Assembly (NCBI RefSeq): GCF_000751775.1
Contig: NZ_CCRF01000001.1
Location: 1-37,252 of the forward strand
Source: Caldibacillus thermoamylovorans
GTDB taxonomy: Bacteria; Bacillota; Bacilli; Bacillales; Caldibacillaceae
Length of the DNA stretch: 37,252 nt
Direction: 5' to 3'
Positions 30,899 through 37,252 of the stretch are shown one piece after another (position 1 is the stretch's first letter; each line of letters begins with the position of its first letter). The position numbers and the translations under genes were made by a program. The notes below the pieces were generated by a model. The model had not been told where the DNA came from, did no database searches, and was given only the letters and a program-made list of their open reading frames with translations.

Positions 30899-31267
30899 AT
30901 GAATAAAAAAGAGTTGTTTGATTCGGTGTCAAACATGGAGCAGAGGATCGGGGAACTATATAAACAGTTAGGTGAATTAAAACAAAATTTGGCTCAAATC
31001 ATCGAAGAAAATCACTCACTGAAACTAGAAAATGAGCATTTACGGAAACGGATGGAAGAAATTGCCTTTCAAAAAGAGGCGAACCAAGAAAAAGAGGAAA
31101 ATCAAAAGAACCAAACCGATCGAAAAAACTCCTTGGATATTGGAGAAGGTTATGATAACTTGGCCAGATTGTATAATGAAGGATTCCATATATGTAATTT
31201 ACAATTTGGCAGTTTAAGAAAAGAAGGAGATTGCATGTTCTGTTTATCATTTTTAAATAAAAAGTAG
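30899..31267 (+). CDS. yabA: Replication initiation control protein YabA
   Basis: YabA binds DnaA and the DnaN clamp and prevents over-initiation. The 122-residue protein (119 in B. subtilis) has an N-terminal leucine-zipper coiled coil (1-60), a charged linker, and a C-terminal zinc site His97-x-Cys99, Cys112-x2-Cys115 ending in [11 protein letters not shown] 30899 follows GAGGTGG at 30885-30891; an upstream in-frame TTG at 30881 overlaps the ricT stop and the ribosome site. The gene closes the tmk cluster and has a terminator at 31274. Its targets DnaA and DnaN are in the same window. Confidence 0.96.
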   Translation: MNKKELFDSVSNMEQRIGELYKQLGELKQNLAQIIEENHSLKLENEHLRKRMEEIAFQKEANQEKEENQKNQTDRKNSLDIGEGYDNLARLYNEGFHICNLQFGSLRKEGDCMFCLSFLNKK

Positions 31268-31273
31268 TAACTT

Positions 31274-31302
31274 CGCCTTCCCGAATCAAGGAAGGTTTTT
31301 TC
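31274..31302 (+). terminator. Terminator after yabA
   Basis: CCTTCC (31276-31281) pairs with GGAAGG (31290-31295), followed by six T residues. Confidence 0.78.
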
Positions 31303-31308
31303 ATTGGG

Positions 31309-31382
31309 TAGAAAGTAGAAAAATACTGGTTAAAAACGTTGGATTATTTAGCTCCACAAGGGAAGCGATGATAGCAAAACGA
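31309..31382 (+). repeat. Diverged repeat before yabB, copy A (related to 34951-35043)
   Basis: The core at 31320-31343 matches 34961-34984 at 22 of 24 bases (AAAATACTGGTTAAAAACGT is its start), and flanks on both sides are similar with short gaps (GGAAGCGATG versus GAGAAGCTATG). Read as protein, both contain KYW-K-T-L-D, so these may be remains of a once duplicated small gene. A 38-codon open frame from ATG 31368 ([20 protein letters not shown]...) runs into yabB and could be part of the same remnant. Confidence 0.5.
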
Positions 31383-31467
31383 TTTGAATATCGTCAATGG
31401 CATTTTCTGCTAGAGACGGCAAAAAAAGTACGAAAACAGCTTAATAAACATATTTTTGGAGGACTGC

Positions 31468-32211
31468 ATGGTTTTTTTACGTGAAGATGAGCGTCTCGAT
31501 TATTTGCTGGCTGAAGATTTACGGATTATTCAAAGCCCGTCGGTATTTGCCTTCTCTTTAGATGCGGTATTATTGGCGAAATTTGCTTATTTGCCTATCC
31601 AAAAAGGGAATATTATCGACCTTTGCACAGGAAACGGTGTTATTCCCCTTTTGATAAGCACGAGAACAAAGGCAAATATTACAGGGGTAGAAATTCAAGA
31701 AAGATTATATGATATGGCAAAAAGAAGCATAGAATATAACAAGCTCGATCATAAAATTCAAATCATTCATGGTGATTTGAAAGAGATGCCCGGGAAATTA
31801 GGTTACAACCAATTTGATGTCGTCACTTGTAATCCCCCTTACTTTCCTGTAACGGAGCGGACGATTATCAATGAAAGTGAATATTTTGCTATTGCAAGAC
31901 ACGAATTATATTGCACATTAGAAGATGTTGTGAAAGTGAGCAGCCAACTTGTGAAACCCGGAGGAAAAGCCGCTTTTGTTCATCGGCCGGATCGTCTTTT
32001 GGAAATTTTGGAATGGATGAAAAAATATAAGTTGGAGCCAAAACGGTTGCAATTCGTTTATCCAAAATCAGGTAAAGAAGCAAACACCATTTTAATTGAG
32101 GGGATAAAGGATGGAAAACCAAGTTTGAAAATTCTCCCACCATTGTTTGTTTATCAAAATAACGGCGATTATACGGAAGAAGTGAAAAAAATTCTATATG
32201 GAGACAAATAA
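31468..32211 (+). CDS. yabB: tRNA adenine-N6 methyltransferase-like protein YabB (TrmN6 family)
   Basis: This is an S-adenosylmethionine-dependent methyltransferase of the TrmN6 group, which modifies A37 of tRNA-Val in E. coli. The 247-residue protein has the B. subtilis YabB length. Motif I appears as [12 protein letters not shown] and the catalytic NPPY at 122-125, typical for N6-adenine methylation. ATG 31468 follows TTGGAGGA at 31457-31464. It starts the cluster yabB-yazA-rsmI, with overlapping reading frames. The tRNA substrate here is inferred from the family. Confidence 0.92.
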   Translation: MVFLREDERLDYLLAEDLRIIQSPSVFAFSLDAVLLAKFAYLPIQKGNIIDLCTGNGVIPLLISTRTKANITGVEIQERLYDMAKRSIEYNKLDHKIQIIHGDLKEMPGKLGYNQFDVVTCNPPYFPVTERTIINESEYFAIARHELYCTLEDVVKVSSQLVKPGGKAAFVHRPDRLLEILEWMKKYKLEPKRLQFVYPKSGKEANTILIEGIKDGKPSLKILPPLFVYQNNGDYTEEVKKILYGDK

Positions 32212-32482
32212 ATTTTATTTTTATGTTTTACAATGTGCAGACGGCAGCTTTTACGGAGGCTATTCTGTTGATTTAGAACGGCGGATTGAACAACATAATG
32301 CCGGAAAAGGGGCAAAATATACCCGGGGCCGGACACCGGTCAAACTTATTTATTCTGAATGTTTTTGGTCAAAAAGTGAAGCAATGAAAGCGGAGTATCG
32401 GTTTAAAAAGCTGACAAGAAAGAAAAAAGAGGCGTTTTTGAAGGAGTTTTGTACAAGTGAACATACAAAAAAGTTTTCTTAA
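32198..32482 (+). CDS. yazA: GIY-YIG nuclease-domain protein YazA
   Basis: A 94-residue single-domain GIY-YIG protein of the UPF0213 family. It carries the paired motif as [16 protein letters not shown], the conserved Arg in LERRIEQHN, and [21 protein letters not shown] with the catalytic-type Glu. Cellular role is unknown. The ATG at 32198 overlaps the last 14 bases of yabB, and its end overlaps rsmI by 26 bases, so the three are translationally coupled. Gene order is as in B. subtilis. Confidence 0.94.
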   Translation: METNKFYFYVLQCADGSFYGGYSVDLERRIEQHNAGKGAKYTRGRTPVKLIYSECFWSKSEAMKAEYRFKKLTRKKKEAFLKEFCTSEHTKKFS

Positions 32483-33362
32483 GGATAAAGGAATATTATA
32501 TATTGTTCCGACCCCTATTGGAAATTTGGAAGATATGACCTTTCGAGCCATTCGCATTTTGAAAGAAGTCGACTTAATCGCAGCGGAAGATACGAGGAAC
32601 ACAAAGAAATTAATGAATTATTTTGACATTCCAACAAATTTAACAAGCTATCATGAGCATAATAAAGAGTCGAGCGGTAAGTACCTCATTGAGCAATTAC
32701 TGGAAGGGAAAACGGTCGCTTTGGTTAGTGATGCAGGAATGCCGGCTATTTCGGACCCGGGTTATGAATTGGTCCATCAAGCCGTGAACAAAGGAATACC
32801 GGTTGTCTCCATACCGGGGGCCAATGCTGCATTAACCGCCTTAACCGCTTCCGGAATTCGTCCTCAACCCTTTTATTTTTATGGCTTTTTATCGAGAAAG
32901 AAAAAGGAGCGGGACGATGAATTAAAAAAATTAAAAGCTATGGATGCAACACTTATTTTTTATGAGGCACCCCATCGGTTAACAGAAACCGTTCAAGCAT
33001 TATATGAAGTTTTTGGGAAAAGACAAGCGGCTATTTGTCGGGAACTTACAAAAAAGTATGAGGAGTTTATTCGTGGTTCTCTTGCAGAACTGGTTGATTG
33101 GGTAAACAAGAATGAAATACGTGGTGAGTTTTGTATTGTTGTTGAAGGAAACCCGGAAACAGGCACAAACTCACAGGAAGATATATTTTGGCATTCAATG
33201 GATGTTATTGAACATGTAGACTATTACATAAATTTGGGGGACCCGTCCAAAGAAGCAATAAAAAAAGCAGCAAAAGATCGCGGGTTGCAGAAAAGGGATG
33301 TTTATCATTTATACCATGTAAAAAAGGTGGAGAAGAGTGACAGAAACAATTTCATGGAATGA
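32457..33362 (+). CDS. rsmI: 16S rRNA (cytidine1402-2'-O)-methyltransferase RsmI
   Basis: RsmI methylates the ribose of C1402 in the decoding centre of 16S rRNA. The 301-residue protein (292 in B. subtilis YabC) belongs to the tetrapyrrole methylase fold, with [15 protein letters not shown] near the N-terminus, [29 protein letters not shown] and [17 protein letters not shown] forming the SAM site, and a C-terminal helical tail. It begins at GTG 32457 after AAGGAG at about 32440-32445, inside the yazA end. A terminator and then a repeat cluster follow. Confidence 0.96.
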   Translation: MNIQKSFLKDKGILYIVPTPIGNLEDMTFRAIRILKEVDLIAAEDTRNTKKLMNYFDIPTNLTSYHEHNKESSGKYLIEQLLEGKTVALVSDAGMPAISDPGYELVHQAVNKGIPVVSIPGANAALTALTASGIRPQPFYFYGFLSRKKKERDDELKKLKAMDATLIFYEAPHRLTETVQALYEVFGKRQAAICRELTKKYEEFIRGSLAELVDWVNKNEIRGEFCIVVEGNPETGTNSQEDIFWHSMDVIEHVDYYINLGDPSKEAIKKAAKDRGLQKRDVYHLYHVKKVEKSDRNNFME

Positions 33363-33392
33363 CATGTTAAAAAGAGAGGAAATGAGGGACAG

Positions 33393-33424
33393 AAAAAAGG
33401 GCGATTTTACCGGGCCCTTTTAGT
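33393..33424 (+). terminator. Terminator after rsmI
   Basis: AAAAGGGC (33395-33402) pairs with GCCCTTTT (33414-33421). Repeat copy 2 starts seven bases after the stem. Confidence 0.75.
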
Positions 33425-33427
33425 TTA

Positions 33428-33559
33428 TACGTTAAGAAAGTATAAATTTCCAGCAAAGAAGCGAATTCGACGTAGTGGGAAATTTTAAGAATTAAGTATA
33501 AGTGCTCTTGCGGCTTTGCCATCGCCTAAAGGCTCGGCAGTCGCCGAGTTTTCTTTAAA
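33428..33559 (+). repeat. 132-bp dispersed repeat, copy 2
   Basis: This is the same 132-bp unit as copy 1 (26376-26507), about 97% identical with no gap. Here the terminal CTCGGC-AGTC-GCCGAG hairpin is perfect and followed by TTTTCTTT, so the unit ends in a terminator-like structure. The internal AAATTTCC/GGAAATTT pairing encloses GAATTC. Like copy 1 it begins directly after a Rho-independent terminator. Confidence 0.9.
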
Positions 33560-33565
33560 CAATAA

Positions 33566-33707
33566 TTTTCAGAAAAGGATGCGAATTCGACTGAGAAGGA
33601 AGTTTTGTTAATTATAGGCACAGTTGGGATATCACAGCCCAAAAAATTTTATATTTTTGTTGATTTCGCATCACGAGTTGCCAAAAGTCTCGGACGCCAA
33701 AATTTTT
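33566..33707 (+). repeat. Decayed tandem copy of the 132-bp repeat, copy 3
   Basis: This immediately follows copy 2. It keeps GCGAATTCGAC (33580-33590) with CAG...GGAAGTTTT around it, and at the far end AGTTGCCAAAAGTCTCGGACGCC corresponds to the CGCCTAAAGGCTCGGCAGTCGCC part of copy 2. The middle is diverged. It ends at the 3' end of abrB. Confidence 0.6.
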
Positions 33708-33713
33708 CCCTAT

Positions 33714-33998
33714 CTATTTATCTAATTCAAATGAACGTTTAATTTCGTTAATCAATTTTTCTGCACCGTTTCGACTTAAAACAATTTTACCGTCGGCCAA
33801 CACATGATTTTCATCTGAGATTTCACCTGTTATCATACAGGTCTTATTGGGTTTATATTTTTTCAGAACGATATTATCATTCTCAACATAGATTTCTAAT
33901 GAATCATTTTCACTAATACCTAACGTCCGACGTAATTCGATTGGAATGACAACACGACCCAGTTCATCAACCTTTCTAACAATCCCTGTCGATTTCAT
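33714..33998 (-). CDS. abrB: Transition-state regulator AbrB
   Basis: AbrB is the DNA-binding repressor of transition-phase genes, itself repressed by Spo0A~P. The 94-residue protein (96 in B. subtilis) shows the swapped-hairpin DNA-binding domain at 1-50 (MKSTGIVRKVDELGRVVIPI, RRTLGI, DSLEIYVENDNIVLKKYKP), Cys54, and the C-terminal multimerisation part (LSRNGAEKLINEI). It is read leftward, converging on rsmI, with AGAGGGG before its ATG. Position between rsmI and metS is as in B. subtilis. No confident Spo0A box was found. Confidence 0.97.
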   Translation of the reverse strand: MKSTGIVRKVDELGRVVIPIELRRTLGISENDSLEIYVENDNIVLKKYKPNKTCMITGEISDENHVLADGKIVLSRNGAEKLINEIKRSFELDK

Positions 33999-34025
33999 AA
34001 TATTTCCCCTCTCGAAAAGTAGTCA

Positions 34026-34054
34026 ATTATCATTTTCCAATAAATTTTCTGCAA
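34026..34054 (-). promoter_or_regulatory. Likely abrB promoter
   Basis: On the minus strand TTGCAG (34049-34054), a 17-bp spacer and GATAAT (34026-34031) lie just upstream of abrB. The rest of the 33999-34322 gap shows nothing else I can name. Confidence 0.55.
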
Positions 34055-34322
34055 TGTACCCTATTTCCTATAATTTTACCAATCCTTGTAAATAGCGTCA
34101 ATAAAATAGGACAGCTGTTATATGATAGAAATGTTACAGATTTTCTGAATGAAAAAACCCGTGTTTTTAGGGGGAAAATGTGAGGCCGGATATCGGAGTT
34201 CCACACTGTTTTTTTGTATGGAAGCTGTATCTTTTTGAATAAACGGATATAATTAATTTACAATCTCTTTAGTTTCGTCAAGAGCAAAAAAATTTTCTTT
34301 CTTTAATAAAAGGGGTAATTGT

Positions 34323-34508
34323 ATGTATTTATTTTTCTTTATCATTTTAGTTGTTACCGGAGTTTTATCAGCTGTTGACATTTTTGTAGGATTAAAAGAT
34401 GTAAATGAAGGTGTAAAACTTTTGGTTAATTTGTCCAATGTATTATTTTTTCTTTCTTTGCTATTTTTTGTTTTTAAAAGTGGTACAAAGAGGGAACACA
34501 AAAATTGA
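34323..34508 (+). CDS. Small two-span membrane protein, unknown
   Basis: A 61-residue hypothetical protein with two hydrophobic segments (about 2-21, YLFFFIILVVTGVLSAVDIF, and about 35-52, VLFFLSLLFFVF), a short polar loop with GLKDVNEG and a basic tail (KSGTKREHKN), suggesting both ends lie on the same side of the membrane. An AAAAGGGG site at about 34308-34315 precedes the ATG and a clear terminator follows the stop, which supports a real gene. I do not recognise the family. It lies between abrB and metS, where B. subtilis has no gene. Confidence 0.6.
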   Translation: MYLFFFIILVVTGVLSAVDIFVGLKDVNEGVKLLVNLSNVLFFLSLLFFVFKSGTKREHKN

Positions 34509-34524
34509 TTGAAATTGATAAAAG

Positions 34525-34569
34525 GCATAAGAGAATCTCTAAATTTGAAGATTTTCTTATGCATTTTTT
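34525..34569 (+). terminator. Terminator after the small membrane protein gene
   Basis: GCATAAGA-G-AATCT (34525-34538) pairs with AGATT-T-TCTTATGC (34549-34562), followed by a T run. Confidence 0.8.
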
Positions 34570-34950
34570 AGTGACTTTCCTTGATGAGATATTCGATAAG
34601 TTTTTTGTCAGGCTTGTTGAATGAAATTTTACATCGATTCTTCGTAACTTTTTCAATTTGAGTCCATCAGAGTAAGGAAACTACTTCCGGTCTGTTTTTG
34701 AATATCTTCAAATCTACCTTTTTTAAATATAGAAGGATTTGTGTGATAAACGCATTTTTCCATTCGTAACTATATGCTCAACAGCAAACAAATACATATG
34801 AGAATGAACGATTAGTTGCACTTTTTCCGTTTTTTATGTATATTTTTTTCATATAAGCGGTTAAGATAAGATTATCATTCATCTTAAATACCAATGATAA
34901 AATTTTATTTAGCTCTCGGCCGCAACCTGAGGGCGTTTTCTTTACAGTAT

Positions 34951-37056
<2,106 letters not shown>

Positions 37057-37084
37057 TCGTAAAAAAAATATAATTTATAAAAAA

Positions 37085-37156
37085 GCTGCCTGAACTTTTG
37101 AACAATTCATGTCCCCGCTTTTTTGGGGAATGATAATACTCGGGCAGTTTTTTTTT
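37085..37156 (+). terminator. Terminator after metS
   Basis: CTGCCTGA (37086-37093) pairs with TCGGGCAG (37140-37147) enclosing an inner TCCCC/GGGGA hairpin, followed by nine T residues. The last 95 bases of the window are AT-rich and probably lead to the next gene. Confidence 0.85.
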
Positions 37157-37252
37157 GACTTAAGTGAGATGACGTAAGTGGGGTCGCCTTCTTATCATTA
37201 TAATATAGTATAAAATACAAGTAATTAACTTTGAGTTAGTTTTATTATATAA

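Noticed and set aside
31368-31484. 38-codon open frame beginning MIAKRFEYRQ before yabB as a real microprotein
   Set aside because: No ribosome site and it overlaps the yabB start; treated as part of a possible gene remnant instead.

Overview
The window is the replication-origin segment of a low-GC Gram-positive, endospore-forming chromosome of the Bacillaceae. The evidence is the dnaA-dnaN-yaaA-recF-gyrB-gyrA order, a Bacillus-type DnaA-box/DnaA-trio origin after dnaA, spore genes (yaaH, bofA, csfB), abrB, and a long-form SRP RNA. Gene order closely follows B. subtilis from dnaA to metS, and most proteins have the B. subtilis length. I cannot name the species.

Layout. 1-8938: replication initiation, sliding clamp, RecF and DNA gyrase, all rightward, with oriC at about 1405-1555. 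9022-11801: accessory patch with a broken LXG-type type VII effector gene, an immunity-like fragment, a small helical partner-like protein, and an HD-GYP protein lacking key metal ligands. 11940-12578: ruin of the first origin-proximal rRNA operon, where two strong promoters lead straight to an intact, orphan 5S gene with no 16S or 23S. 12666-18313: yaaC, guaB, dacA and a T-box-controlled serS. 18537-21846: tRNA-Ser, dck and yaaH (leftward), tadA and the SRP RNA. 21975-25584: dnaX, yaaK, recR, yaaL, bofA. 25585-26374: ruin of a second rRNA operon (rrnA position), with promoter, leader box, tRNA-Ile without CCA, a damaged tRNA-Ala and a decayed 5S, again with no 16S or 23S. 26376-33362: csfB, then the tmk-darA-yaaR-holB-ricT-yabA cluster and the yabB-yazA-rsmI cluster. 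33393-37156: repeats, abrB (leftward), a small membrane protein and metS.

How the genes work together. DnaA, DnaN, DnaX, HolB and YabA form the initiation, clamp-loading and initiation-control set. RecF, RecR and YaaK serve recombination and repair. GyrAB sets supercoiling. GuaB, Dck and Tmk feed nucleotide pools. SerS, MetS, TadA, RsmI, YabB and the tRNAs serve translation. DacA acts in wall maturation, and YaaH, BofA, CsfB, RicT and AbrB in sporulation and its control.

The least ordinary features are the two gutted rRNA operons, a 132-bp dispersed repeat (two copies about 97% identical plus a decayed third) whose start resembles the spacer before the orphan 5S, the decayed type VII effector cassette, and the absence of several genes from their usual places (pdxST, dgk, yaaI, xpaC-yaaN-yaaO). 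I found no clear new defence or metabolic system and no CRISPR array.
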